The notes beneath the pieces were generated by a model, which made no database searches, was not told where the DNA came from, and worked only from the letters and a program-made list of their open reading frames with translations. The position numbers were made by a program, and so were the translations under genes. This document shows positions 7,926 to 16,254 of a DNA stretch of 64,000 bases, one piece after another; position 1 is the first letter of the stretch, and each line of letters starts with the position of its first letter. Source of the stretch: Thermoflexaceae bacterium (GTDB lineage Bacteria > Chloroflexota > Dehalococcoidia > Tepidiformales > Tepidiformaceae); the NCBI GenBank assembly GCA_015075555.1, contig JABTUD010000001.1:744001-808000 (forward strand), read 5' to 3'.

Positions 7926-10112
7926 CTAGAGCAACCTGAGCTGCTGACCTCCGGCCACAGCGTGGGTCGACAAGACTTGTCCCACGAGGCTTTGTTCCAC
8001 CTCGACGGCCGATGGCACGACGAGCCCTCGCGCTGGCAATGCACAGTTGGATGATTGCACCCAGGTTTCGTGCTCCCGGTCAGCGCCTTCGCCGAGGCGG
8101 GCTTCCAATTCGCGTTCCGACTGCCGTAGCCCAGCAAACAACCCCTCCAGCGACTCGTCGTTCGCCCCGACCCGATCGGTCAGGCTGCGTGCGAGCGCCA
8201 TGAGCAGGTCCTCCCCGTCGTCGCCGAAGGTCGCGAGACCCCCGTCGTCGAGTTCACCCTCTACGGCAAGAGAAGCCTTGAGCTTGCGTGCGACGAGTGT
8301 GAGCGCCTGGGATTGGAGCGTTCCCCGGTAGGCGAGGTAGACCACGCGCACCGGGCGGCGTTGGCCGATGCGCCAGGAGCGACGGCTAGCCTGGCGCATC
8401 GTGTAGACGGAGTACTCGACTTCCTGCCAGACGATGGTCGGGAAGTCGACGAGGTCGAGGCCCGTCTGGACGAGCCTCGGGTGAACAAGGAGGACATCGA
8501 TGCCCTCCTTCAACCGATTGGCGACCCATTCCTCTCGCCGCTCGGGAGGAACGGTGTCGGCCTTCAGGCAGGCAACGCGATGCCCTGCGTCGTTGAGCAC
8601 CGACGCCAGCCGGGTTGTGATGTCTCGGCTGGCGGTGTGCGTGACGTAGACCAGCACTCTCCGGCCCTGGCGCTTCTCGGCCTCGACAAGGTCGAGCAGT
8701 GCCCGCTCCTTCGGGTACCGGTCGGTGTCGGGCAACGCGGGTACCGCTGCGATGACGGTGTCGCTTCCCGGGTCGATGACCTGCTCGCCTTTCGTGCAGG
8801 CGTCAGGGTAGGCGAGCAGCGACTGGAGGTAGGCGCCGAGCAGCCGTTTCGAGCCCTTGGCCAGCGCTTCATGGACGGCAGCTTCGAGCTGTGATGCGAG
8901 CTGCTGGTAATAGGCGGACTGCGATGGTTCGTCCGGCGAATCCGACGTCGCCAGCCCGACGAGGCGCACTTCCTCGGTGTACTCGGGTAGTCCGGAAGCG
9001 ACGTCGGCGAGCCGGAGGAAGGCGGTGTTGCCGATGAGGTGGAAGAGCACCGCCGGCGAAACTCCGGGCTTCTCCACCACTCGCGTGCGGTAGCCCTTTC
9101 GGCGACTCGAACGGCCATCCTCGTACGCGTCATCCTCCCCGGACTTCCGGCTGATTCGCTCGACGATGCCGTAGCGGGAGACCCACTTCGACTCGTCGCC
9201 GTAGCCGAACTCCTCCCTCACCGCCGGCGAGAATCGCCAGAGGAGATAGAAGAGCGTTGAGCTATACCCTCCCATTAGCGTGCCGGTAAGCGTGAGCACG
9301 GACTTGCAGGCTTCTGCGAGCGTGCCCGCTGCGAGGCCCTGGGCCGAGCCGCGCGCCTTGTACTCGTGCTGCTCGTCGATGAGCAGGAGGTCGAAGTACC
9401 CGGGCACGCGCCGGGCGATGTAGTCGGCAAGCGGGTAGCGGCGGGGACCGCGGCAGTCTGCCTGCCAAAGTGGTCCGTGGCAGTGCTCGCAGGTGTGCTT
9501 CTTCCGGCCAAGGTCTGCCTCCTCCAGGGGCAGACCTTCGTCATCGACGACGGGCGAGAAGCAGGCCGGACAACAGGTGAGCGCGACCACTCCACCCTGC
9601 TCGTCTCGCGCCGCCGCGCTTCCGGCCACGACATGGCGCGTCGCGAGCGCCGGTTTCCAGCGGTAGGAAAGCTTCGCCTGCTCGCGAGAGAGGATGACGA
9701 AGAGCGGCCAACCGCCAGCCTGACGGACTCTCTCCAGGTCGCTGATCGTGCGGACGATCACCGCGTTGGCGCTCGGAACCGTCGCTTTCACCTCGCGCTG
9801 CCACTTGCGCACGAGGTGGGGTGGGCAGAGGACCAGTACACGCTCAAAGCCGGCGAGTGTGGCGGCCGCAGTCCCGATCGTGGTCTTGCCGGTGCCCATC
9901 TCGCCGACGAGGTTGGTCGCACGGTGGGTTTGCAGCGAGAGCGCGCAGGCGCGAATCACATCTGCCTGAGCGCCCATCGGGCGGCGACCGAGCCGCCTCA
10001 GGTCGAAGCCCGGCTCTTCCCGGGTGCTTGCCGAGTAGATGGGCGGATAGGCCTTTCGGACGGCATCGGTGATGGCGCCCTGGAAGGTCTCGACGAACTG
10101 GGCGAGGTTCAG
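7926..10112 (-). CDS. SNF2-like DEAD/DEAH-box helicase with zinc-finger insert
   Basis: About 728 residues. Motif I is GEMGTGKT; motif II is a DEQH variant (LLIDEQHEYK); motif III region is LTLTGTLMGG; the C-terminal lobe has LVHPRLVQTGLDL and QASRRSWRIGQ as in SNF2 ATPases. A four-Cys zinc-binding insert (TCCPACF and TCEHCHG) sits between motifs I and II. No ATG/GTG/TTG fits the N-terminus. A CTG at 10112 lies 7 bases after AGGGAGG and overlaps the stop of the methyltransferase (CTGA), so CTG is the probable start. The frame stays open upstream only as an antisense shadow. It pairs with the DUF6094-type methyltransferase, a combination common in mobile elements; a role in element DNA processing or defence evasion is inferred. 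Confidence 0.85.
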   Translation of the reverse strand: MNLAQFVETFQGAITDAVRKAYPPIYSASTREEPGFDLRRLGRRPMGAQADVIRACALSLQTHRATNLVGEMGTGKTTIGTAAATLAGFERVLVLCPPHLVRKWQREVKATVPSANAVIVRTISDLERVRQAGGWPLFVILSREQAKLSYRWKPALATRHVVAGSAAARDEQGGVVALTCCPACFSPVVDDEGLPLEEADLGRKKHTCEHCHGPLWQADCRGPRRYPLADYIARRVPGYFDLLLIDEQHEYKARGSAQGLAAGTLAEACKSVLTLTGTLMGGYSSTLFYLLWRFSPAVREEFGYGDESKWVSRYGIVERISRKSGEDDAYEDGRSSRRKGYRTRVVEKPGVSPAVLFHLIGNTAFLRLADVASGLPEYTEEVRLVGLATSDSPDEPSQSAYYQQLASQLEAAVHEALAKGSKRLLGAYLQSLLAYPDACTKGEQVIDPGSDTVIAAVPALPDTDRYPKERALLDLVEAEKRQGRRVLVYVTHTASRDITTRLASVLNDAGHRVACLKADTVPPERREEWVANRLKEGIDVLLVHPRLVQTGLDLVDFPTIVWQEVEYSVYTMRQASRRSWRIGQRRPVRVVYLAYRGTLQSQALTLVARKLKASLAVEGELDDGGLATFGDDGEDLLMALARSLTDRVGANDESLEGLFAGLRQSERELEARLGEGADREHETWVQSSNCALPARGLVVPSAVEVEQSLVGQVLSTHAVAGGQQLRLL

Positions 10113-11161
10113 GCGGAGGCCTCCCTGAGCTCTCCGCCGTGCTGGATGTCCTCGAACTCGCCCGTCTCCAGGTCGAGCATCACGACCGACGTCCGCAGGA
10201 ACTGGCGTTCGACCTCGACATCGGGGTCTGCTGATTCGATGGGACGGCTGACCTTGGTGATGCGGCCCTTCACGAGCACGCGACGGGAACCGTCTTCGAT
10301 CAGGGCGTTGTCGAGGAACCCGGCGGCGATGAGCACCGCGAGGTGCCCGCGCCGTAGCGGCATGAGCGGCCGGACGGGTCGCTCCTCCGCGGGCCAGAAT
10401 CGTTCGACCAAGGTGGCGTTCGACCACAGGCCACGCTGGCGGGCTTCGGCAGCTGCCGTCTCGGGCTCGAAGAACTGTGACGCGAAGACGACCGGTCCGG
10501 CCGGCAGCGCGGGCAGCTCATAGACCGGAGAAGTTGAGCCCGGCGATGGAAGCTCCGGCAGCGGATCCGTCGCCCATGCTGCGAATTGCGCTTGCGCGTC
10601 GGCGGCAATCACCTGCGTCGCGCGTCTCCTCCCGAGTACCACGCACTGGCGAAAGGCGTCGTATTCGGGATCCTGAAAGCGATAGCAGCGTAGCCCCTCG
10701 TAGCGGGATGCGAGGAACCGAGCCGATTGCGCGACCCGCGTCTGCGGGACGATGTAGATGAGCAGCCCGCCCGGGGCGAGCGCGCGGCTCAGCGTCGTAA
10801 GGAAGCTGTGCTCAAGCCGCTTCCCGCCGCCGCCCTCGTCGTATGGCGGGTTAAGCCAGAGGCAGGAGAACGCTTCGTGTCCGAGCCGGACCGCGAAGGC
10901 GCTCCCGGCGATGAGATGGTCGAGGACCTCGCGCGCCTCGGCGGCGCGATGTTGCTCGATCTCGACACCGAAGGTCCCGCCTCCCCCGAGAGCGTCGGCG
11001 AACTGCCGCAGCGCGTCGCCGGCACCGCAGCAGGGATCCAGCAGCCGCGCGACGCGGCGATGGGAGGATGGGGCGCGGCGGACGAGCGCCGCCACGCGTT
11101 CGACGACGGAAGGCGGAGTTGGATAGAACTGCGCCTTCGCGACGCCTTCAAGGCGTGCCAT
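10109..11161 (-). CDS. DUF6094-type SAM-dependent DNA methyltransferase
   Basis: 350 residues from ATG 11161 (MARLEGVAKAQFYPTPP). The SAM-binding motif is LLDPCCGAGDAL near residue 42 and the catalytic NPPY motif (LWLNPPYDEGG) follows, so it resembles an N6-adenine methyltransferase. A C-terminal domain of unknown function covers the last third. It is translationally coupled to the helicase downstream (CTGA overlap) and possibly to a 17-codon leader upstream. No recognisable target-recognition domain or restriction partner lies nearby. Self-marking of the element is a reasonable but unproven role. Confidence 0.8.
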   Translation of the reverse strand: MARLEGVAKAQFYPTPPSVVERVAALVRRAPSSHRRVARLLDPCCGAGDALRQFADALGGGGTFGVEIEQHRAAEAREVLDHLIAGSAFAVRLGHEAFSCLWLNPPYDEGGGGKRLEHSFLTTLSRALAPGGLLIYIVPQTRVAQSARFLASRYEGLRCYRFQDPEYDAFRQCVVLGRRRATQVIAADAQAQFAAWATDPLPELPSPGSTSPVYELPALPAGPVVFASQFFEPETAAAEARQRGLWSNATLVERFWPAEERPVRPLMPLRRGHLAVLIAAGFLDNALIEDGSRRVLVKGRITKVSRPIESADPDVEVERQFLRTSVVMLDLETGEFEDIQHGGELREASA

Positions 11162-11201
11162 CAGGCAGCCGTCGACGTGCGGCGTTGTGTGGGGTGGACA
11201 T
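11148..11201 (-). CDS. Possible 17-residue leader peptide before the methyltransferase
   Basis: The best ribosome site in the region (AAAGGAG, 7 bases from the ATG) points to ATG 11201, not to the methyltransferase ATG. This frame encodes MSTPHNAARRRLPDGTP and stops at 11148-11150, 14 bases inside the methyltransferase gene. That layout suits translational coupling. It may equally be a chance frame. Confidence 0.35.
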   Translation of the reverse strand: MSTPHNAARRRLPDGTP

Positions 11202-11235
11202 ATGGTCGCTCCTTTCTCTTGAGGAAATGAGAAGA

Positions 11236-11252
11236 GCACCCTATTCGGGTGC
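11236..11252 (-). other. Hairpin upstream of the methyltransferase leader
   Basis: A 6-bp stem GCACCC/GGGTGC with loop TATTC, 35 bases upstream of the leader ATG. It is one of five hairpins placed 24-43 bases before start codons in the minus-strand block. It could stabilise the mRNA 5' end or act as an attenuator. The surrounding 11253-11511 contains no gene. Confidence 0.35.
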
Positions 11253-11511
11253 CGCTCCGTCGGTGTGGTGTGGCGCGAAGCGGCCGAAGATGCCCCGTAC
11301 CGCTCGCGGTGGAGCGCTTCGCGCGTGCGCTGTACGGACCTGACGACCTCCGCTTTTCGGTGGCTCACGCTCGTCGACTACCCGTGAAGCCTGGGCCGCC
11401 AAACGAGCGAAACCTTCCCCTGTTCGTAACGCGAGGCGAGGCGCAGGACAGTCGTAGGTCTCTGCCTGCGTCGTGAAGTCCTGCCGGAGGCGGTCGATGA
11501 CGCGTGCGCCC

Positions 11512-11517
11512 TAGAAT
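11512..11517 (+). promoter_or_regulatory. -10 box of the P-loop kinase gene
   Basis: TAGAAT lies six bases before the GTG start at 11524, the same spacing as the leaderless promoters at 43.7 kb. No convincing -35 box is seen 17 bases upstream. It supports a GTG start and a leaderless transcript. Confidence 0.45.
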
Positions 11518-11523
11518 GGCGGC

Positions 11524-12015
11524 GTGCTGACGCTGATCGCGATCCGCGGCCCCTCCGGTTCCGGGAAGTCGACCGTCGCCGCCCGGTTGTTCGCCGCCAC
11601 TGACCGGCCTACCGCGCTCGTCGACCTCGACCACTACCGCTTCATGTTCCGCAATCATCCTCCCGGCGCGTCGCGGATCGAGTACACGGTGGCGGGACAG
11701 GCGATCGAGTCTTCCCTCGATGCGGGATTCAACGTGATTTTCGACGGCAACTTCCGGCTGATGGACGATGGCGAACTGCCGCTGCCGCTCTTCTCATACC
11801 CTGGCGCCGAGTCCTATGCCTTCTACCTGCAGGTGAGCCTGGAGGAAACGCTCCGCCGTCACGCCGAACGAGTCGACCAGCGCATCGACGCCGACAGGAT
11901 GAGAGCGCTGTACGAGTTCGCACAGCCGCTCGGCCATGGCCGGGAAACGGTGATCCCGGCAGGTGCCACGCTGGAGGAGACACTGGCAACGGTCAGGCGC
12001 GTGACCGGCGTCTAG
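11524..12015 (+). CDS. AAA/P-loop kinase-like protein
   Basis: 163 residues starting at GTG. Walker A is GPSGSGKST at residues 9-17, and the remaining layout (DLDHYRF, FDGNFRL, LQVSLEETLRRHAER) matches small zeta-toxin/APT-kinase-like P-loop enzymes. It is the only plus-strand gene inside the minus-strand housekeeping block, so it is transcribed separately. The substrate is not evident; candidates include a small-molecule kinase or phosphotransferase. No antitoxin-like partner is adjacent. Confidence 0.7.
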   Translation: MLTLIAIRGPSGSGKSTVAARLFAATDRPTALVDLDHYRFMFRNHPPGASRIEYTVAGQAIESSLDAGFNVIFDGNFRLMDDGELPLPLFSYPGAESYAFYLQVSLEETLRRHAERVDQRIDADRMRALYEFAQPLGHGRETVIPAGATLEETLATVRRVTGV

Positions 12016-12135
12016 CCACCTGAACTGCCGGCAGCGCAGACGGCCGGGGACGCGCGGCAGACGAGGTCCAAGCTCGGCGCGAAGTTCGTGCCGTTCTCGG
12101 TGATCTCCCAGCGGGCCGGTGGTGACTGTCCATAG

Positions 12136-12774
12136 TCAGGATACCTGCGGCCGCGAGACGGCCATCACTTGGCCGGCTCCGTCACGGAGCTCCTCCTGAC
12201 GCAGGAACCCGAACAGGCACCGACCTTGGAGCGGCGCGCACCAGTAGTGCCAGAACGTCCCATCAAGATCGAGAAGCCCGACCGCGTGTGACTGTTGCGG
12301 TTCGCCGGAATGATCCTCCGGGTCGTGCTCCTCCCAGTGGTACGGACGGTCGTACAGAGCGCCGTCGTGCCCGGGACACGGCTCTCCGAAACCCGCTGCC
12401 AGGCGGTACTCCCGACCGGCTTCGGGGCGCCGCTTTCCCGGAGGCGGTCCGAGGCGATGGCAGTCCGCGGACGCGCAGTGGACTCGCCCGGCGAGCAGGT
12501 GCACCCGCCGCCACCCGTCCCGTTCGGCGTCGACCTGCCATGCAGGCGCCCGTGTTGCCAGCTCGTGGGACCGCAGGTGTGCGACGAGCAGGTCGGGCCC
12601 GGTGCTCCCGTAGGGATGCAGGCGGAACTCTGAAACCCATCCGCACGAGCACCGCCCGACCATGCGGCGGGTGACCTTTCCGCGCTTCACTTCATCCTCG
12701 TGGGCCGCTGTGATGATCCAGCGCCCTTGTGGATCGCTGAGCGAGAAGCGGTGACTCAACCGCCACGGGCTCAT
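12136..12774 (-). CDS. Unknown element protein with Cys/His motifs
   Basis: 212 residues from ATG 12774 (MSPWRLSHRFSLSD). It has scattered Cys/His clusters (RCSCGW, HCASADCH, EPCPGHDG) that could bind zinc, and many aromatic residues. The frame is open upstream to 13188, but that part is the antisense of the next genes. It overlaps the 78-residue gene by 83 bases. I do not recognise the family. It is the last gene of the small-protein block. Confidence 0.6.
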   Translation of the reverse strand: MSPWRLSHRFSLSDPQGRWIITAAHEDEVKRGKVTRRMVGRCSCGWVSEFRLHPYGSTGPDLLVAHLRSHELATRAPAWQVDAERDGWRRVHLLAGRVHCASADCHRLGPPPGKRRPEAGREYRLAAGFGEPCPGHDGALYDRPYHWEEHDPEDHSGEPQQSHAVGLLDLDGTFWHYWCAPLQGRCLFGFLRQEELRDGAGQVMAVSRPQVS

Positions 12775-12928
12775 TGCATTGGGTTGCGGTGGAATCGTCT
12801 TCCAAGGCAGCGCGGACGATCGGGTACGCGGGTATCGATGCACGCGGCTCCGAGACTTCGTTCGGGAGGGTGGTGACCGGGGAATCGGCCACCACCTCAC
12901 CGAAGAGGTCGAGTTGCCTATCGGCCAC
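12692..12928 (-). CDS. Small unknown protein
   Basis: 78 residues beginning MADRQLDLFGEVV, an acidic start seen in short proteins of mobile elements. It begins 11 bases inside the metallopeptidase gene and overlaps the following gene in another frame. Either the C-terminal overlap is genuine or one of the two starts lies further in. No domain is recognised. Confidence 0.5.
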   Translation of the reverse strand: MADRQLDLFGEVVADSPVTTLPNEVSEPRASIPAYPIVRAALEDDSTATQCNEPVAVESPLLAQRSTRALDHHSGPRG

Positions 12929-13301
12929 GTCGAGCTTCTGCTTCGGCCGGATGTCCGAGCGTGGTCACGACGGTTCGCCACCGCTCCCCGTGACCGCTGT
13001 TCGGCGCGAGGAGGTGGGCGTACTCGTGGGCGAGCAGGGCCGACGGACGTCCTGTCGGAGTCAGCAGCCGTCCGGCGCTGGTACTGAGGATGCAGATCCA
13101 CCCGAAGAGGGGATCGCGTGGATGGTTGTGGGCGTGAGCCCGCCGGCGAAACGCGCCGCGCCGAGGCGTGCCGATCGATTCGGCGCAACCGCCGACACTG
13201 ATCCCGGCCACCGGAACATCACGGAAACCGGCGGCGCCTGCCTTTGCGCCGAGGGCCGCCACTGCCGCGCCGTAAACGCTTGGGTCGAGGGCTTCGGCCA
13301 T
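12918..13301 (-). CDS. Small zinc metallopeptidase-like protein (SprT/WLM-like)
   Basis: 127 residues. The motif HEYAHL (HExxH) is followed seven residues on by HGERW, giving an HExxH-x7-H layout as in SprT/WLM-type proteins. The N-terminal half carries no membrane segment or signal. It lies within the minus-strand small-protein operon, 3 bases after the preceding gene. A protease or structural zinc role is possible. Confidence 0.6.
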   Translation of the reverse strand: MAEALDPSVYGAAVAALGAKAGAAGFRDVPVAGISVGGCAESIGTPRRGAFRRRAHAHNHPRDPLFGWICILSTSAGRLLTPTGRPSALLAHEYAHLLAPNSGHGERWRTVVTTLGHPAEAEARRGR

Positions 13302-13304
13302 CGC

Positions 13305-13892
13305 TCAGGCGGCCTTCAGCTCGACGTCCGCGAGCCCGGTCGTTTCCACGACAAGCTCGCGTCGACGAACACCGTCGCTGATGTCAGCCCGCAGCGCTTC
13401 CGGTTGGGGCCGACAGCGGTGGGCCTGCACGCCGACCGATTCAAGCTGCTCCACCTCGCCATTCTCTAGCCCACGCCGCCAGAGCCACTCCGCCCACGAG
13501 GGGTGCAGCGGCAGGTCGAGCCGGCGGGCCAGGAAGCGGAAGTGAAGCTGGGCCGCGTCGTCCTGCTCCCGGACGAGGAGGAGGAAGTCGAGGCGGTCGG
13601 TCGCGTAGGCGGCGAGCTCAGGGATGAGCATCCCCTGGTAGGCGGAACCTGACGGCAGGCGCATTCCCGTGAAGCGCCAGGTCCCCCACGCCTCCCGCGC
13701 GAGCGGCGTTGGTTCGCCGGCCAACTCGGTGCTGCTGAGGAACGCTGCCTCGCCTTTGACCAGTCGCGCCCAGATGGCACGTACCGCCTGTTGGTGGCCG
13801 AGCATCGAGAGGAACCAGAGTTCGTTGTCGCCCCGGGCACAGCCATCGACGGTGGCGGAGAAACCTCCGGCCCTGATCGTCAGGAGGTCCAT
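13305..13892 (-). CDS. Unknown element protein
   Basis: 195 residues from ATG 13892 (MDLLTIRAGGFSA), overlapping the stop of the zinc-ribbon gene. It is a soluble alpha/beta protein with aromatic segments (ELWFLSML, WAEWLWRRGLE). The upstream extension to 14201 is a shadow of its neighbours. No family is recognised. The position suggests a housekeeping or DNA-processing accessory of the element. Confidence 0.6.
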   Translation of the reverse strand: MDLLTIRAGGFSATVDGCARGDNELWFLSMLGHQQAVRAIWARLVKGEAAFLSSTELAGEPTPLAREAWGTWRFTGMRLPSGSAYQGMLIPELAAYATDRLDFLLLVREQDDAAQLHFRFLARRLDLPLHPSWAEWLWRRGLENGEVEQLESVGVQAHRCRPQPEALRADISDGVRRRELVVETTGLADVELKAA

Positions 13893-14089
13893 CACTTGCC
13901 TCGCGGCGAGGTTACCCGGACGGCGTCCACCGCTCGGGGTTGTGCCGGTCCCTCGTCCGCGTCCTCGAAGAGCGGAGGCGTGACAGGCAGGGCTGCGCTC
14001 TCCGGCGGTTCGTAGCCGCAGCGGTCGCAGTAGCGCAGGTGACCGTCCTCGGTCAGTGGGCGTTCGCAGCGCGGGCAGCAGCCGGGCAT
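13892..14089 (-). CDS. Small zinc-ribbon protein
   Basis: 65 residues from ATG 14089 (MPGCCPRCERPL), with a four-Cys ribbon: CPRC and CDRC separated by 14 residues. The C-terminal half is acidic and disordered. ATG 14089 is preferred over 14134 because it starts just before the ribbon and follows a GACGAGG. It overlaps the previous gene by 37 bases, within a tightly packed operon. Confidence 0.55.
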   Translation of the reverse strand: MPGCCPRCERPLTEDGHLRYCDRCGYEPPESAALPVTPPLFEDADEGPAQPRAVDAVRVTSPRGK

Positions 14090-14316
14090 GCCTCGTCCCA
14101 ATCCGAGATCGCGTAGGCGCGGCGTTCCTCCCACTCGGCGTTCTCGTAGCGGTCGAGCAGCGATGAGGCCCTGTCGAGGTCGCCTGCGACGGCCGCCTCA
14201 AGGGCGTCGAGTGCCCAGTCCTCCACGGGCGACTGGGCCTCGTAGAAGCTCGCTTCGTGGTCGATGCTGCGGACGACCGCCAGGGCGGCGCGGCGCAGCA
14301 GTTCGTGTCCTTCCAT
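14053..14316 (-). CDS. Small unknown helical protein
   Basis: 87 residues (MEGHELLRRAALAVV), acidic and predicted helical. It starts directly at the stop of the 254-residue gene upstream (14317). No recognisable domain. It is part of the minus-strand small-protein operon. Confidence 0.55.
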   Translation of the reverse strand: MEGHELLRRAALAVVRSIDHEASFYEAQSPVEDWALDALEAAVAGDLDRASSLLDRYENAEWEERRAYAISDWDEACPAAARAANAH

Positions 14317-15081
14317 TTAGATCAACCTCCTTGTCGGTTGCCAGGCGTGGGGATCGTCCCGCCATGGGTTGCGTTCGCTCCGGACCGCGTCCTCGTCGTG
14401 GGGATGCCAGTCCGGGTCAGGCAGGTAGCCATGCCCGTCCGGGTCGGGGATGTACGGGTGGCTGAAGACCATGTGCTCGTCCGTGAGCACATGCGCCTTT
14501 TTCTGCCAGGTGACGAGCATCCCCTCGTAGCCCCAGCGGAACGGGTGGTCATCCGGGAGCGCGTTGTGCTCCCGATAGCTGAGTGGCAGGCTGGCATGCG
14601 GGGCGCGGTACGCATCCAGCGGCACCACGCGGTAGACGCTGGTGCCGCGCTGATCCCGGTCGACAGCCCGGCCACTGCCGCCGGTGCAGACCCAAAGGGC
14701 GCCCAGGCGGCTCGCGGGCTTTCGGATGGTGCCTTTGAGCGCGATGGTGTCTGCGCAGTAGGGTGCCCATTCGCGGGGCGGTGACCACCGCTCGTCGTTG
14801 ACCGCGTCGTCGTCCTCGTCGGGACCATCTTTGTCGCCGACGTCCAGATCGGTGTCCTCGTCGAAGAGCTCATCGCCGTCCTCTGCTGGAAGCGGAGTGC
14901 CATCCGCGTCGAGCACATAGACGGGTTCGTCGCCAGAGAGGTCGAGCCGATAGCCGGCGGGCGTCTCGGCTCGCATCTCGGGAGGTGTCTTGCCAGGCCA
15001 GCCGGGCACCGGCAGCACACTCTCGTCCTGGAAAAGCGAGAGCTGGCCGCCAGGGCCGGCGCGATATCCGTGGTCGTTCAT
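14317..15081 (-). CDS. Unknown acidic element protein
   Basis: 254 residues beginning MNDHGYRAGPGGQLSLFQ. The middle holds a strongly acidic low-complexity stretch (about residues 65-95). The C-terminal half is rich in aromatic residues and His/Asp (DPDGHGYLPDPDWHPHDED). A short stem at 15100-15117 precedes the gene. The product is not recognised. Confidence 0.6.
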   Translation of the reverse strand: MNDHGYRAGPGGQLSLFQDESVLPVPGWPGKTPPEMRAETPAGYRLDLSGDEPVYVLDADGTPLPAEDGDELFDEDTDLDVGDKDGPDEDDDAVNDERWSPPREWAPYCADTIALKGTIRKPASRLGALWVCTGGSGRAVDRDQRGTSVYRVVPLDAYRAPHASLPLSYREHNALPDDHPFRWGYEGMLVTWQKKAHVLTDEHMVFSHPYIPDPDGHGYLPDPDWHPHDEDAVRSERNPWRDDPHAWQPTRRLI

Positions 15082-15130
15082 GGGCTTGGAAGGAGCAGAC
15101 CGATCGCGAAGAATCGGCCCGTTCCACCGC

Positions 15131-15382
15131 TCAGCGGCTCTCGCCGCGGGGTGCCTTCTGACGGTCGAGCCAGCGGCGGCCGGCGGCGGTGAGCGCGTAG
15201 TTCCGCTCGCCGCGATGGTCTGTGCTCACGACCTCGGCGAGGCCGAGAGCACAGAGCCCGAGCATCTGGCGGTCCAGGTGCTCGAGTTCGTCGAGGAACG
15301 CGTTACACTCAGGGCAGAGCCGCGTTTCGAAGTGGCCGGCCTCGCCATGTGGGATGAGGCGGACGATCGTCTCGGCGGTCAC
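15131..15382 (-). CDS. Small protein with CxxC and winged-helix-like segment
   Basis: 83 residues from GTG 15382, which overlaps the stop of the upstream gene (GTGA). A LCPECN motif and the segment LGLAEVVSTDHRGERNYALTAAGRRWLD, typical of the recognition helix and wing of small winged-helix proteins, suggest a DNA-binding or regulatory role. A second CxxC is missing, so zinc binding would need a partner. Confidence 0.5.
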   Translation of the reverse strand: MTAETIVRLIPHGEAGHFETRLCPECNAFLDELEHLDRQMLGLCALGLAEVVSTDHRGERNYALTAAGRRWLDRQKAPRGESR

Positions 15383-15633
15383 GCTTCGCCGCCCGTGTCC
15401 GGTCGCAGGGTGTAGGCGTAGTCGTAGGCCGCACGCTCGAGGCAAACCTCGAAGCCCTGCTCACCGATCTCCACGTCGGCCAGGTGGTGCAAGGCGGCGA
15501 GCAGCTCGGCGACGGTGTCGGTCCAGGCGGCAACCGGGTTGAGGGCATCTCCGATTCCCGTCAGGGACCGGAACTGCAGAGCGACCTCTCGTGCCGCGTC
15601 GACGTGACGGCGGTCGTGGCTGGGCGTTGTCAT
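15379..15633 (-). CDS. Small unknown protein
   Basis: 84 residues from ATG 15633 (MTTPSHDRRHVDAA), helical, two bases after the preceding gene. The long upstream extension of the frame to 16014 is antisense to the 167-residue gene and is excluded. No domain is recognised. Confidence 0.55.
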   Translation of the reverse strand: MTTPSHDRRHVDAAREVALQFRSLTGIGDALNPVAAWTDTVAELLAALHHLADVEIGEQGFEVCLERAAYDYAYTLRPDTGGEA

Positions 15634-15635
15634 CG

Positions 15636-16139
15636 CTACCCTGCCTTCCGCGCGTGTTGGAAGGTTACGACGCGGGAGCCGTTGAGACAGCCGTCGCTGT
15701 GACGGTGGTCCATCCCGGTCGCGTGCTGGACGGCGCGCGACGCCGGGATAGGTTCGGGGTGAACTCCCGTCGTCCAGGCCGAGTAGCCGTGGTCGTCGAG
15801 GTGGAGGTAGTTGCGCGTTCGGCGATCCTTGTACGCAAAGAGGACGACTTCCGCGCCGTCGATGTAACGAGCGCGGCAACCCATCGCCATGAAATCGGCG
15901 GGGTAGAGCCAGAACCCGCAGCGGCTGGCGTAGTTCCAGAGCGGCTGAAAGCTCAGCGGATTGAAGTTGGTTGGCTCGTACCGATGTGGCCCGCCCGTCG
16001 GGTGCAGCGGACACCGTTCGGAGGCGTGCGGGAAGCCCCTCCAGTCGCAGGAGGTGCCGCCCGGTCCGGGTCGCGTGCAGTGGAAGACCGGCCCTTCTCC
16101 GGGTGGGTAGGGCGTCGGTTCTCGGGTCTGGATGTTCAT
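15636..16139 (-). CDS. Unknown element protein
   Basis: 167 residues from ATG 16139 (MNIQTREPTPYPPG), preceded by GAGGAGG. It is rich in Cys, His, Trp and Pro, with possible zinc ligands (CSWR-type and HASERCPLHP segments). A strong hairpin at 16182-16202 precedes it. The family is not recognised. It follows the DUF932 gene in the operon. Confidence 0.6.
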   Translation of the reverse strand: MNIQTREPTPYPPGEGPVFHCTRPGPGGTSCDWRGFPHASERCPLHPTGGPHRYEPTNFNPLSFQPLWNYASRCGFWLYPADFMAMGCRARYIDGAEVVLFAYKDRRTRNYLHLDDHGYSAWTTGVHPEPIPASRAVQHATGMDHRHSDGCLNGSRVVTFQHARKAG

Positions 16140-16181
16140 AGTTGCCTCCTCGTGGGTGGAAGACGGAAACGCGGCACGACA

Positions 16182-16202
16182 GAGCCCGGCTGAGCCGGGC
16201 TC
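16182..16202 (-). other. Hairpin upstream of the 167-residue gene
   Basis: A 9-bp perfect stem GAGCCCGGC/GCCGGGCTC with loop TGA, 43 bases before ATG 16139. An outer GGCAC/GTGCC pairing could extend it. It lies in a 115-base gap of the operon and may be an attenuator or mRNA 5' stabiliser. Confidence 0.45.
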
Positions 16203-16254
16203 CGTGCTGATGTGCCGGGTGGAGGGAGGCAGGCGGTTCCGCGACGACCTCGTA

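Noticed and set aside
9366-10523. Long plus-strand frame opposite the helicase and methyltransferase
   Set aside because: Antisense shadow in GC-rich DNA; no ribosome site or domain, while the minus strand carries clear helicase motifs.
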